Below, in pieces: positions 22,203-33,561 of a stretch of 64,000 nucleotides of DNA (position 1 is the first letter of the stretch; the number at the start of each line of letters is the position of its first letter). The translations under genes were made by a program, and so were the position numbers. Source of the DNA: Eucalyptus grandis (taxonomy: Eukaryota; Streptophyta; Magnoliopsida; Myrtales; Myrtaceae); contig NC_052612.1 of NCBI RefSeq assembly GCF_016545825.1, forward strand, positions 43,383,738 through 43,447,737, in the 5' to 3' direction. Below the pieces are notes generated by a model. That model saw only the letters and a program-made list of their open reading frames with translations, did not search any database and was not told the DNA's origin.

Positions 22203-23132
22203 ATGGCCATGAGATCAGGAGCACCGCGACCACCCACCTCTTCATCTCCACGACCGCAAGAGATGACTCGGCCTCGTTATGAAGACATCCAACCGAAGTC
22301 AGCAGAGTGGAGAGAAGAAAAAGCGGCTCATGTTTTGGATGTCCATCTTCCAGGTAGATATGACTTTTCACGATGTATGATTTACATATCGATGTAAGAA
22401 GAAAAGGGAGACCATTTTCATGTGGCGAAGCCTAAATTCTTGCATGCTTTGAACGTTGCAGGTTTCGTTAAGGAGAAAATTCAGGTAACCTTGAATGACA
22501 ATTCGCGCTCCTTCAATGTCCGAGGAGAACGTCCTCTCGGGGACAACCGGATCGGCCGTCTCAAAATGGATTACATCATCCCAGACAACTCCAAGATGAA
22601 GGACATGGAGGGCAGGTTCCAGAATGAGGTGCTCACGATCACAATACCAAAGGAATACGTTTCGCCATTCTTTGTTCCCAAAGAAAACAGCGCAGGGGCA
22701 CAGACATCACCGGAAAAAGACCCGAGCACCGCTCAAAAGCCTCCAGTGATCAGTGAGCCACTAAGAGTTACCGCACCACAAATGCCACCACCTGAAACTC
22801 CTCTCTCCTCCACCACCAAACAACCGGAAAGACGATCAGATTATGAGAAATTGGAGTCTCCAAAGGGCACGTCGTGGGAGAGGGAAATGAAGAGGGCCAA
22901 TGACACTGATGTTGCAGGCTTTGATGGCAAAGAGGTAAGCAGACATAAAAAATCAGATTCGGACAAGTCAAAAGCAGGAGAGAGTAGGAGCGATGCTGAT
23001 GACGCTGGGAAGACGAAGAGGGATGGGAACTTGGGTGAAGCAGAGAAGCAGTTGCTTTTGAATATGGGTTTGGCAGCTCTTACGCTTGTGGCGCTTGGGG
23101 CTTATGTTGGTTATAACTTTGCTTTGTCCTAG
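22203..23132 (+). CDS. Hsp20-domain protein with C-terminal membrane anchor (RTM2-like)
   Basis: Two coding exons, 22203-22353 and 22462-23132, joined in phase (LPG/FVKEK), giving 273 residues. Residues about 20-115 form an alpha-crystallin/Hsp20 fold: YEDIQPKSAEWREE, VLDVHLPGFVKEKIQVTL, FNVRGERPL then the strand ending EVLTITIPKE. A Pro/Ser/Lys-rich hydrophilic linker of about 130 residues follows, then a hydrophobic segment (LLLNMGLAALTLVALGAYVGY) at the very end, fitting a tail anchor. This layout is that of the plant RTM2 group, small heat-shock-like proteins of the phloem that do not act as ordinary heat-induced chaperones; RTM2 restricts long-distance movement of a potyvirus in some Arabidopsis accessions. 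The exact role here is unknown. A second ATG two codons on (22209) is an equally possible start. Confidence 0.82.
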
Positions 23133-25061
23133 GTCAGCCAAAGGCTAATCTACCTTAGGATCATGTCTGAATATATATAAGTTCATCGCATAGTTATGGG
23201 TGTGAAATAACATTAGAGGTAGTGAAAATGTATATGCGTGTTTACTTCAAATGCATATTTGTACAGGACCTTGAATAAACAATCCTATCGAATGCTAGAT
23301 TATAGTATCCTATTTGTCGTGACTTTGATTTATTTAGATATCTCACTTTCCTTCATTCCTGCCAGGAAGGTATTTTCTGCTCAAGCGCTTTGGATCGAAC
23401 ACAACTTTCATGCATACTCTGTTCAATTAGCCTTGTCTGTGCCTTGTTTGTTATCGGTCCATCTATATGGTCTTGTGTTAAAAAACGCAACGGCAATATT
23501 AGCTCGTGAGACATATATCGAGATCGGAATGCTAATGACTCTATCATCAAGACTGCAACTCTTTTCGTGCAGATACAATAAAGCGGGATGGGATCATACG
23601 AAACCCCGGTCTGCTATCTTTGCTCCCTCTCTCTTTTTTGTTCATTTCACCAGTGTCGGCAATGGAGAATCAATCATTCAGCTGCTGCTGCCGCTGAGTA
23701 GCAAGATACAGCAAGCCAAGCTCATGCTCAAGATGCAAACAGTGTGTGGTCACAAAAATCCACCCGTCTCAATCAAAATGAAACTTATTTTGTGGAGGGA
23801 GAGAGAGAGAAGACATAGACAGCAAACGCGGTGGGGACAGTTGAAAAAAAGAGAGGAGACCAAACCTTTTCTAAAGTCACGGAAAACCTTGTCGCGTCAT
23901 TTGATTTTGTCCTCATCCCTCTCGTGACACCCTGTGAACCCCTACACACTTGTCCTTTACCTTGGAGACTATGGAAATTTTTCATTCTGTCATAGAAATA
24001 ACGTGAGATCTTTTATAGTAATATTCTCGTTGCAATAAGACGACAAGGAGGATAACTATGGTCACGTTAAATTATACTGTGGATTCGATAACCCAAAAGT
24101 TATGCTTTCCCATATTAATTAAATTATGTTTGTACTGGTTTTGTTGTTTCGTTGTTGTTGGCATGATGATGAACAGTAGAAGCTACTGATCCATATGAGT
24201 CCTTGTACTTTATCTGCTGCAAATTTTGTGTCCATCCATCAAGAGGGCAATAATTTAGTACCTTCGGATATAATTTCCAGCCTACCATCTTCCGGTCATT
24301 GACATGTCACACGTGATACTGAAATGTATCACAGGAAACGGAATATTCTAACCATATGTTCACGGGACATGACTGGTAGAGGATTTCCTGCAAATCTCAA
24401 GGAACGATTAGGTCAAAGCTTTTTGACTATTGCAAAGATTCCGATACAAAACAATATTTACATGCAATTGGTAAAGTTTAATAAGCAATCTCCACTTCCT
24501 CAGCTGGAAACTTCAAACCGCACGAATAAACATTTTAATATTGAAAGTTAAACAATCAAAACATCTTATTAGTCCAAGCAGTTATTCTCCTCCGATGTAG
24601 ATCAGATTACTATAATCCTCTGAAAATTTTGGGACCTCAATATACTGTGACACCTTTTCATCTGGTGTAATGCGCCAGTTTCTGACATCAACACAGACCC
24701 AACAGATTCGAAGAGAACAAAAGAAAAATTGTCCTCACCCCTCTATATATTTGAGCACTGGCCTTTGTATCAGATACATCTATTGTGAGATTTTGCTCAT
24801 GACTGCAGAATCTGGTTTGTTTTTGCTTGATGAATTTTTACGGTTCCAAAAATAAAAAGTCTAGACGAGGTCTTGCTTGAGTATAATAATAACTGCATAT
24901 AACAAATAATTGACGCCCACAATAAACCTTGTTATTGAGATGCTCTACTTTGCATTTGTCTTATCCGGTGGAGGAACATGACTTCCTCTACTCCCCTGTA
25001 CAAACATTCTCCTATGCATTCAAGCTAATTGAATAACTTCTCATAAGACTATAAGCAGAAC

Positions 25062-25062
<1 letters not shown>
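23133..25062. other. intergenic, 1.9 kb
   Basis: Contains the 3' flank of the Hsp20-like gene and the 5' flank of the LRR kinase gene. An open frame of 229 codons (23238-23927) has no domain, odd composition and no splice context; probably chance. A GAGAGA stretch sits at about 23800. No repeat with clear ends was seen. Confidence 0.4.

Positions 25063-25098
<36 letters not shown>
25063..25098. repeat. (AG)18 microsatellite in LRR-kinase 5' UTR region
   Basis: A perfect dinucleotide run of 18 units ending 75 bases before the start codon of the LRR pseudokinase. AG/CT runs are common in plant 5' UTRs and core promoters and are often length-variable. Confidence 0.95.
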
Positions 25099-25101
<3 letters not shown>

Positions 25102-25173
25102 AATCCATTCATTTTGCAGTTCTTCAAAATCTCTTGAAATTTCTCCAATTCCATCTTAGCATCTCTGTCTCTC

Positions 25174-28100
25174 ATGGCCAAACAAGCATTCAGTCCATTT
25201 CTACTTGTCCTTCTCATGATATCAATTTCAATCCACCACTCAGCTCAGCTCGAATACACTCAATCACAAGCTCTCTTCAGAGTCCAGAAGCTCTTCCACT
25301 ACCCACCAGCTCTGAGCAGCTTCTACAAAACCACAGACTTGTGCAACATTGACCCAACCCCATCCTTCACGTTAGTCTGCTATGAAGACAGCTTGACTCA
25401 GTTGCAGATCAATGGCCAAGATGTTATCTTCCCACTCCCTCAGCAATTTTCCACCTTTGATTTCTTTTCCACTCTCAGTGCGTTTTCAAGCCTGAGAGTC
25501 CTCTCTCTGGTCTCTCTTGGGCTTGGAGGGCCTATACCTAATGTGGTTGGGAATTTGTCTTCTCTTGAAATATTGAACATGAGCTCCAACAGCTTCTATG
25601 GTGCAATTCCTGAGGAGGTTTCTCATCTGAAGAATCTTCAGACTCTCATAATTGATCACAACAGGTTGGTGGGTCAAGTACCCAGTTGGCTCCACTCTCT
25701 TTCACTCCTGGCTGTCTTGAGTTTAAGGAACAACTCTTTGAATGGGTCACTTCCAAGTACATTTTCATCTATGGAATCACTCAGGGTCCTGGCTCTCTCA
25801 GGAAATGGCTTATCTGGGGACATTCCTGATCTTCACAACTTGACTTATCTTCAGGTTCTTGATTTAGAAAACAACCACTTTGGGCCACGTTTTCCTAACT
25901 TATCCACCAGATTGGTCTCCCTAAACTTCAGGAGGAACAAATTTGCACTTGGCATTCCTGAGAAACTAAGATCCTTTTATCAGCTCCAGAAGTTTGACGT
26001 TTCACTGAATGGATTTGTGGGGCCCTTTTTGCCACCGCTGATTTCTCTTCCTTCAATGAGGTATCTTGACATTAGTGGGAACAAGTTCACAGGAATGCTC
26101 TTGCAGAACATGTCCTGTAGTCCTGAACTTGCATTTGTGAACATCTCTTACAACCTCTTGAAAGGAGACTTGCCAACTTGCCTCAGATCTGAGTTTAAGG
26201 TCGTTCTTTATTCCAAGAACTGCTTGAAAAATGAAGATCAGGAGCAACGTCCATTGGTTTTTTGCCACAATGAGGCTTTGGCAGTTGATGTTTTGCCTCC
26301 GCAGCAGAAGCAGGAAAAAAGAAGCAGTAAAGCTAAAGCAGCTTTTGTGTTTGGTGTAGTTGGAGGAGTTGTCGGAGCAGTCACAGCTATGGCCCTGTTA
26401 TTTTTCTTGGCTTTTATGAGGCTACAACGAAAAAGCGAAGTTAAGCCGCCCACTGCACGATCGATAACAGAGAAAGTGTCGACCGTGTGTAATGTGAAGC
26501 TCCTTTCTGATGCAAGTAAGATCCTTGTTTACCATTTATTACTGACTCTTATAGCCCAAGAATCCGTGATGTGACTTGTGAGGGTAGGACTGGAAATAAA
26601 TTAGGAATACTATTCAGGTGAAGTTCAAATGTTCTTTCAAATAGATTTACCATGCATTCAGTTCCATGGTATTGAAATTGCAGTCTAAGTAATAGATCAA
26701 GTTTGGTAATTTTGAAGTCAATCCGATGCTCTATTCATTTTTGGTATTCAAAAGCTGAGCCATTTATTGTCTCTGTTTTTATCCCAACACTAAATTCTCC
26801 TGCCTTCAGGATACATATCGCAAACAATGAAAATGGGGGCCAGCATTCCAGCCTACCGGACATTTGCTTTGGAGGAGCTCAAGAATGCTACGAATAACTT
26901 TGATAATTCATGTTTATTGGAAGACAGTTCACATTGTCAGGTATACTTTTTCTCGAACTGGATTAATCATGACCATCTAGTTTCTATATCCTAATAATTT
27001 TCATTATATACTACGTGCTATTTGACAATTTTTACCTGCACAGTCTCAAGCTCTTAACAAATTTAGCAAGTCTAACATGCAATCATTGTCAATGGATAGT
27101 GATGGATTGCGCAGAATAGAAAAGTTGCCATTATATCTCCCCAAGAACATGAAGTTCAAAGGAAAACATAGTTAGATTCATTTACACGAAATATTCTTCT
27201 GAGAGTTGATGAGCATACGCATACACTATCTGCACCAAGTTAAATTAATTTTACTATGGAGAAGTTTCTGCAGACTAAAGTGGAACTAAAATTGTGGCGT
27301 GCATACTATCATCAAATACTGCTGGGATTATGACTTCCTTTTTTTTTCTTTTAATCATGTGTTCAGATATACAAAGGTAGGCTAGCAGACGGCACTCTTT
27401 TTGCTGTCAGAAGCATCAAAATGGCAAAAAGACACAGTTCTCAGTACTATATGCCCATTATCGAGAGGATCTCTAAGCTCAGACATGAAAATTTGCTTAG
27501 TGCTCTTGGACATTGCTTCGAGTGCTACCCCGATGATTCCAGTGTTTGCAGAATCTACCTTGTGTTTGAATTTGCTGTGAACGGGATGCTCAGAGACCAA
27601 ATTTCTGGTAAAGTGATTTCTAAAATCATCCTTACAAATCAGTTCGCATAGTGTGATTAGTTTAGAATAGTGAAAGTTAGTAAATAGCAAATAAAATGTG
27701 CCACCTTCTTTGAATTATGGTAGTCATCATAATATCTTGTTGCTTGTTATTCAATTACCATCAAACTGGATTCTCCAGAGCTCCTTTTAGGACATGGTTG
27801 GCAGATATAGTGCACTAATCACTTGTTTTTGCTACTAAGAATTAGGAGTCCAGGACCAAAAGACCACTTTTACTTGGAGAATGAGTTTCTCCTTCTCTCA
27901 TGTTCAACAAAGTAATATCTTCATCTCTTCCCACAGGAGGACATTTTAGGAAGACTTTTTCTTGGACTCAGAGAATTGTAGCTGCTATGGAGATCGTGAA
28001 GGGTATTCAGTTTCTGCATACAGGAATCGTGCCTGGAGTGTACTCTAATAACATGAAGATTACAGATGTTCAGTTGGATCACGATCTTCACATCAAGCTC

Positions 28101-29073
28101 AGCAAATATAATCTACCCCTCTTATTAGAAGACAATGGATCGGTGGGTAGTTATAACGATAATAAGACGTGCATATTAATATAGAGTGCTTGGCAGTGGA
28201 TACTGAACATTTCTTTGCCACGACTTTCCTTCAGGCAAGTTCTCGTGTTCGGCTGGCCAGATCCAAAGGAAGTAACTACATGAGGTATAGCATGAATTTG
28301 TCAATGGAGTAATTCCCCTAATTCCTTTCCTCCATCTTATCTTCTCCTTCTTAATCCGAGAAATAGTAAAGAAAAGCCATCATCTTGATGCAACTGCATT
28401 TTCTAGTTCATCTGTTTCGATCAGCTATCCCCAACTAGGTGTCCGTGGTTACATCACTAACTCACTCATGCAGGCGTTCGTGTTTTAGATTCTCACCTAG
28501 TACTCCTCATTTATGCAGGGGAAAAGATAATGAAAAGAGTGATGTCTATGAAATAGGAGTGATTTTGCTAGAACTCATCGCAGGAAGGCCGATCACGTCC
28601 AACGATGAAGTTCGCCTATTGAAAGATCTTGTAAGTACTTATTTATTTATTTATCAGTTTCATTGCGGTCCTCAAAATCCGATAGAACAAGTGGAGGATG
28701 TCCTTGGCACATGAGCAAGAGACAACAAAGGATGCATTTTATAAGGAAAAAAAAGCAGCAATTGTCATTCCCAGTCAAAACATCACAAAACTTTTACCAC
28801 TTTGTTGTGTTGCAGGTACAAGTAAGCTTGTCAGCTGACAATGGAGCGCGAAGGAGCATAGTCGATCACACTTTGCAAAAGGACTGTTCAGATGAATCAC
28901 TCAGAATAATGATGGATATTTGCATTAGGTGCTTGTCGGAGGAGCAAAGTAATAGGCCATCAGTCGAGGATGTGCTTTGGAACTTGCAGTTCGCCACACA
29001 GGTTCAGGATTCGTCGAGGCATGATTTCCAATTTGATCAAGAACTTCCGGTGCCATCATCACTGGAATTGTAA
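25174..29073 (+). CDS. LRR receptor-like protein with inactive kinase domain
   Basis: Seven coding exons: 25174-26515, 26810-26940, 27367-27607, 27937-28142, 28235-28284, 28519-28630, 28816-29073. All are in phase, giving 779 residues. Order: signal peptide (1-25), short N-terminal cap, LRRs (about 100-340, for example LRVLSLVSLGLGGPIP), a Cys-containing stalk, transmembrane helix (about 389-414), juxtamembrane region, kinase fold (about 458-750). The ATP-site Lys is Arg (FAVRSIKM, residue 506), the HRD catalytic loop is replaced (HTGIVPGVYSNN, near 599) and DFG is missing (KLSKYNLPLL), so phosphotransfer is not expected. Architecture and intron positions match the Arabidopsis At3g03770 type of 'probable inactive' LRR kinases (about 800 residues). 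A plasma-membrane scaffold or co-receptor is likely. The small exon 5 (50 bases) is the least certain. Confidence 0.9.
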
Positions 29074-29679
29074 ATGTTGACTTCGTGTACAATTCCCACG
29101 TCAAAAATTTGCAAATGCAGGATGAACCGTCTTTAGTTCCTGCCACTTGAGATACATATAAGCAATCAGGAAGCTGTTTTTGAAGGCCCTAGCGAGTTTT
29201 CGAGAGAGAATTTCGTGTTAGTGGTTGAAACGTTTGTATTCTTTGTTCCATGTTGATGAATTGTATCACTAACATGAATTTAGCTTGGTCCTGGTCATTC
29301 TGGTATCAAACATCCTGGTTCAATATTAATTCAAAATTTCATGGGTTTCGGTCTAATGAAGAGACCCGAGGGTGGAGAGTACCATAGAGTTGCGATACGA
29401 TTCTGGACACATAAAATATTTTAGAGGAAATCATAGGCGAGTACAGGGAAATGTCGGTGTGCGAAATTCAGACAGATTATGACTCGAGTATGCCAAATTC
29501 CCTGTTATTTGCAGATCTTATCAACTCAAAAGTTTTCTTTTTTATTAGCTTCCTTAATCCACAAAACATCATTTTTCGCAATCCTCTGAATCTGAACGAT
29601 CCAATCATATCGACGATCTTTTTCCTCCTTTCATGGAAGATATGAATTTTTATATCCCGATAAAGCATAAAAAATATAA
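29074..29679. other. intergenic
   Basis: 3' flank of the LRR pseudokinase gene, including its likely 3' UTR. No open frame above 65 codons and no clear repeat. Confidence 0.4.
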
Positions 29680-29803
29680 TTTCTCGACCTTTTGGCTAAG
29701 ACCAAAAATGGACGAAGTATGGAAACAACCCAACATGTCCTATTGACGGGTATCTCGCCAAGTTGAACATCAAACAAGCCATCATAAAATATCTAAGGTT
29801 ACC
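29680..29803 (+). repeat. duplicated segment copy 1 with U2-snRNA-like start
   Basis: Starts TTTCTCGACCTTTTGGC, continuing TAAGACCAA, nearly identical to the conserved 5' end of U2 snRNA (which reads CUUUCUCGGCC, UUUUGGCUAAGAUCAA); I count two differences over 26 bases. After that the match ends and the sequence is shared instead with copy 2 at 30196. The branch-site pairing region and the Sm site of a true U2 gene are not seen, and no TCCCACATCG upstream element precedes it. Likely a U2-derived fragment, not a working gene. Confidence 0.5.
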
Positions 29804-30195
29804 TTTGGCAATAGGATAAAATCCATTATATGATAAAATATATCATATCCTATGCATTTTACTAGCCCCATAACAAGATAAAATCGAATATAAGAGAGAT
29901 ATAAAATGAATAAATATATTTCACGAGAAAGTGAGACAAAGGTGGATGGGATTTTAATATCCACGGTATATGTCTTGGATAATAATTTTTCTTAAATTAA
30001 TGAAATTAAAACAATTATTAGATATGAATAATAATTAAATTCTAATGTAAAATAGAAAATTCAAAATAACAAAAAAATAACAACAATTTTTGCTTCTATT
30101 TATTCATGTTTTTATTTATATATTTGAATGGAATATGTTTAGTATTTATTTATTACACATTTTAGGTATATTAGGATAGCTTATTATTTAATAAA
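29804..30195. other. AT-rich spacer between the duplicated segments
   Basis: Very AT-rich, with a small palindromic patch (GGATAAAATCC and ATGATAAAATATATCAT near 29815-29850). No gene. It could be an insertion that separated the two duplicated segments. Confidence 0.4.
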
Positions 30196-30300
30196 TTTTT
30201 GGCTAAGATCAAAGTGGACCAAGAATGGAAACAACCCAACATGTCCTATTGATGGGTATATCAAACATGCCAACACAAAGTACCTAAATACATTTACAAA
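30196..30300 (+). repeat. duplicated segment copy 2
   Basis: Shares TTTTGGCTAAGA, GGAAACAACCCAACATGTCC and TATTGA(C/T)GGGTAT with copy 1. Here the U2-like part reads TTTTGGCTAAGATCAA, closer to true U2 at that point, but the preceding TCTCG is lost. It lacks about 15 bases (CTCGCCAAGTTGAAC) present in copy 1. It lies 225 bases upstream of the lipid-transfer protein start. Confidence 0.6.
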
Positions 30301-30442
30301 TTATGGAAACATATCCTCCTAGCAACAAGCAATGTAATTAATCACCATATCAGAAAAAAAGTGGAAACCTAAGTCCTCTCGACAACAATTGCTCCATTTG
30401 GCAAATTGGAATTGGCTCCAGCTATCTTTGCATTTTTCCCCC

Positions 30443-30452
30443 TTATATATAG
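30443..30452 (+). promoter_or_regulatory. TATA box of the lipid-transfer protein gene
   Basis: TTATATATAG, a near-perfect plant TATA box, lies about 80 bases before the ATG at 30525. Transcription would then begin near 30475, which excludes the in-frame ATG at 30462 as the start. Confidence 0.75.
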
Positions 30453-30524
30453 AGCACAACAATGCCCTTCCTTCAACCCGAATTACAGAACCAACAGAAA
30501 CCCTCGAGAGAAAACAGAGAGAAG

Positions 30525-30887
30525 ATGGGAAGCAAATCGTCGAATCGCCAATTGGCTCCTAAAGTTGTGTTCTTCCTGTTCATCATGTTCATGAGTTCGA
30601 CCCCAGTGAAATCAATAACATGTCAGGAAGCCCTGAAAGTCTTATTTCCCTGCTTGTCATTTGTTCTGGGCTCAGTTCCGCCTCCGCCGAGTGCCGAGTG
30701 TTGTTCGGGTGCGCAAGCCTTGGCGAGCCAGGTGACTACCACCGAAGACCGCAGGACTCTGTGCCAATGTTACAAGAACATTCCGCCTGGCATAGGAATC
30801 AAGCCTGACAGAGTCCAAGAGGTCCCTAAGTATTGCAATGTTAATGTCACCATCCCGACTGACCCTAAAGTTGATTGCAGCAGGTAA
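30525..30887 (+). CDS. non-specific lipid-transfer protein (type 1-like)
   Basis: 120 residues. A signal peptide (hydrophobic core VVFFLFIMFMSS, about 13-30) sends it to the secretory path and cell wall. The mature part has the eight-cysteine motif: Cys33, 43, 59-60, 80, 82, 104, 118, spaced 9, 15, 19, 1, 21 and 13. That is the type-1 pattern except for 15 instead of 13 residues before the CC pair, where a PPPPS run sits. The four disulphides hold an alpha-helical cage that binds fatty acids or phospholipids. Start MGSKSS is chosen over an upstream in-frame ATG because of the TATA box position. The frame ends SR then TAA at CAG/GTAAAA, where many LTP genes have their one intron, so the last residue or two may differ after splicing. 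Confidence 0.9.
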   Translation: MGSKSSNRQLAPKVVFFLFIMFMSSTPVKSITCQEALKVLFPCLSFVLGSVPPPPSAECCSGAQALASQVTTTEDRRTLCQCYKNIPPGIGIKPDRVQEVPKYCNVNVTIPTDPKVDCSR

Positions 30888-31426
30888 AAACCTCTTTTAT
30901 CCCTATATGGTAACTCTTGATTGCCTACCTAGCCACAAGTTCTCTCTATATGAGATGAGATGATACCATTTGATGTGACATCCCAAGATTTGTCTACACA
31001 AAATTCCCTATTTGTGCATCCCTCTTTTCTGCACATATGGAATGATCTCACTCTTAAATTTACTCCATTGAAGTAGCAAACAATTCATATTCTTCAATTG
31101 TAATTGAAAAGAGGACCGTCTATCTTGTCCTCCTTTCTAGCATGGATTAATTTGGTGATGACATGAATGCTCTATTAGCTATCCGTATCATTTTTTTTTT
31201 TTAAGATTAAGAAATTGAACGGATTTGATGCCCTGTTCCAAACAAAGTTGTTCTTTGGCAAACTCTAGAGAGCGTAATGAGGGTGATTGATTATATATAC
31301 CCAATCAACTACCGAGCATTTTTTTAGCAGCGTATATATTATAATTGTGTCATCACTAGTAAAATGCGTCGTGTCATATGTGGTGTGTATGTATTGTATG
31401 ACGTGATTTCATGCTCATCCATTCTT
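30888..31426. other. LTP 3' region, no further gene
   Basis: May contain the LTP intron and 3' UTR. AT-rich, with a run of 13 T near 31190. No other feature seen. Confidence 0.35.
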
Positions 31427-32073
31427 TAGCCTCCATTGATTTTGCAAAAAATCTAAGAAGTCATTTTTCCATTTTTCAGCTGAAATTTGAAAATGAACTT
31501 CAAAATATTTTCCATCATTCGGTAAGGAAAATATTTTCTTGCACATTTCCTGGATGCACTCATTTTCAATTTTTTGTATTTTATTTTTTAAAAATATATT
31601 TTTATTTTTTATTTTTTTACTTTCCTTTTCTTTTTTGTTTTTCTTTTTTTTTTTTTTTTTTTTCTTCTTTTTCCTTGGCCTTGGTTAGTCGCCAGCCTTG
31701 GGCGACCTTGGCTTCACTAGATCAGGCGAGGCAAGGCCTCGCTAGCCTATGGTGCTGATCAAGGCCAAGTAAGAAGAAGAAAATGAAATAAAGAAAAGAA
31801 AAGAAAAATTGAAAACTCAATTTTTTTAAAATAAAGAACACATAAAAATGAAATGAAAATATGTTTAGCGAAGGAAAGTGAGATGGAAGAAGTTATGGAA
31901 AATGTTATCCACTTTTCATAAAGTTGAAAATATTTTCCTCACTTTTGAAAGTGTTTTTTTTTAAATATCAGAAAATGTTTTTCTTGACTAGTTTATTTTT
32001 CGTGAAACAAACGCCAAAAAATCCAAAAAATGTTTTCTTATAAGTTATTTTATGTGAGACAAATGGAACCTTA
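31427..32073. mobile_element. foldback element with T-rich/A-rich arms and GC core (about 650 bp)
   Basis: The right end reads ATGTGAGACAAATGGAACC and the left begins near CCTCCATTGATTTTGC, loosely its inverse. Inner arms pair: AAAATATTTTCC (31504) with GGAAAATGTT and AAAATATTTTCC on the other side. A long T/C tract (31560-31672) faces an A/G tract (31770-31810) around a GC-rich loop with CTTGGCCTTGG, GGCGAGGCAAGGCCTCGC and GGCCAAG. No protein is encoded. Confidence 0.65.
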
Positions 32074-33561
32074 ATCATGAAAAAACTTTCAATTAATTTT
32101 GTATGGGTTGTATTCTTGGTATAATAATCGATGCTTGGACGTACTCTCATCTTTTCTTTCTTTGGTTCTTTTTATGGAAGCATTCCGTGAAGGAGCAAAT
32201 CTTCAGATGACTCCTGATTTTCGAGTGAAGACGTTTGCGGAGCCGGCAGAGTTTTACAAAATGCCAATATCTTTACATTTTCGTGTAAAGATCGAATAAG
32301 CAATGTGAATAAATAGTTCGAAAATTTCTTACATTTGTTGGCATTATATTTGTTTATGATAATTAATCTGCTACCTCGTATAGCAAATTTTATCAAAGAC
32401 AGACTACTACTTACTAAAGTGACCCAAAATAGATATCACACTTCTATTTGAAACGGACGATACGCTAATGTGCAACTAAAGATGATCTATTCCAAGACCG
32501 GAGGTTCCCAGTCTGGAACAGAAAACCATCTACAAAGGGCCAGTTTCACAAATTGGGGATCGGGAATCACTTAGTTCTTGGACCCACCTGAAAACCAAAC
32601 CACCAATTCAACCCAGTTCTCAGACGGGTCCATGAAACCAGCCATGAACGCATAATCAATCATCACACATTTCATTATTCTTCGTGGGTGTCTGTTTGCA
32701 CACGTAAAATGTTTCTCTTTTTGAAGATACAGATATAGTCATTAACTAATGAGTCAACCAATGAATTAATGAATTTCGTTCATAAATTTTAATCTTAGTT
32801 TTTTCACTACCAAACCAATTTTACATACAAACACGTGATCTCATCTAATCTCAGCATGAACATATCAACTACAAATGCTTCTCGGCCAAATCCAAAGCGC
32901 ACAAGCATTAACGCCTGTCGGGATGGATCTAATTTCATGCAGACGTTTCTCGGCCAAGTTCAGCAATATTCAAATTCAAGCTCCTCATATGAACATTGAA
33001 AATAGTTAATGAACTAAGATATTTGTTCCAAAAATCTGGAAATGTACACTTTCATCACAACTTGAAGGTAGCTTCAGGCTGAAGCCTTCAGCAACACAGA
33101 ATTCCGTAGTACTGAGTCAATACAGTGAAACCAAGGGCCCTAGGGGTGAGAGGTTCGTAGTGACCGAGAGCAAGAGAGTTCAGAGGATTCAATTTTGTGA
33201 AAGAGAAGAAAGCGTCCGGGGCTGAGAGGTTAGGAGCATCTACGCGAGATTCGTAATTAGGGTTTTTGAAATTTTTAACACAAAAATTTAGAATATATAT
33301 ACTGGCCTAGAACCGGAAACTGAACTGATCTCTATGGAAACCATCCAGAACAAGCCGGTTTGGTCTGGTTCCAGGCAGTTCCTGATTCTCTTGCACACCC
33401 CTACAAGCAACATCAAGATGAATTTTTCACAATATGCATCAGTGAAATTGCTAAAACGATAAGCTTATAAAACAAAAACAATACATATTCCAACTTCGAC
33501 AATTTAAATACAAACCCCGCTATATCCCTCTATGCTCAAGGAGGCATAGAAGAGAAAACAA
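32074..33561. other. intergenic with decayed repeat ending CACACCCCTA
   Basis: Between 32480 and 33405 there are scattered phrases typical of old non-autonomous elements (GACCGGAGGTTCCCAGTC at 32495; AACCGGAAACTGAAC near 33310; TTGCACACCCCTAC at 33390). The last resembles the terminal repeat of hAT-like MITEs, but I could not find a clean left end. No gene seen. 33410-33561 is the likely 3' UTR of the NUFIP-like gene. Confidence 0.35.

Noticed and set aside
23238..23927. 229-codon open frame downstream of the Hsp20-like gene
   Set aside because: No domain, no conserved motif, a low-complexity GAGAGA stretch inside, and no promoter or splice context.
25063..25098. CRISPR-like or other direct-repeat array
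   Set aside because: It is a simple AG microsatellite with no spacers; the window is eukaryotic.
29680..29706. A functional U2 snRNA gene
   Set aside because: The match ends after the first ~26 bases; no branch-site pairing region, no Sm site and no plant upstream element were found.
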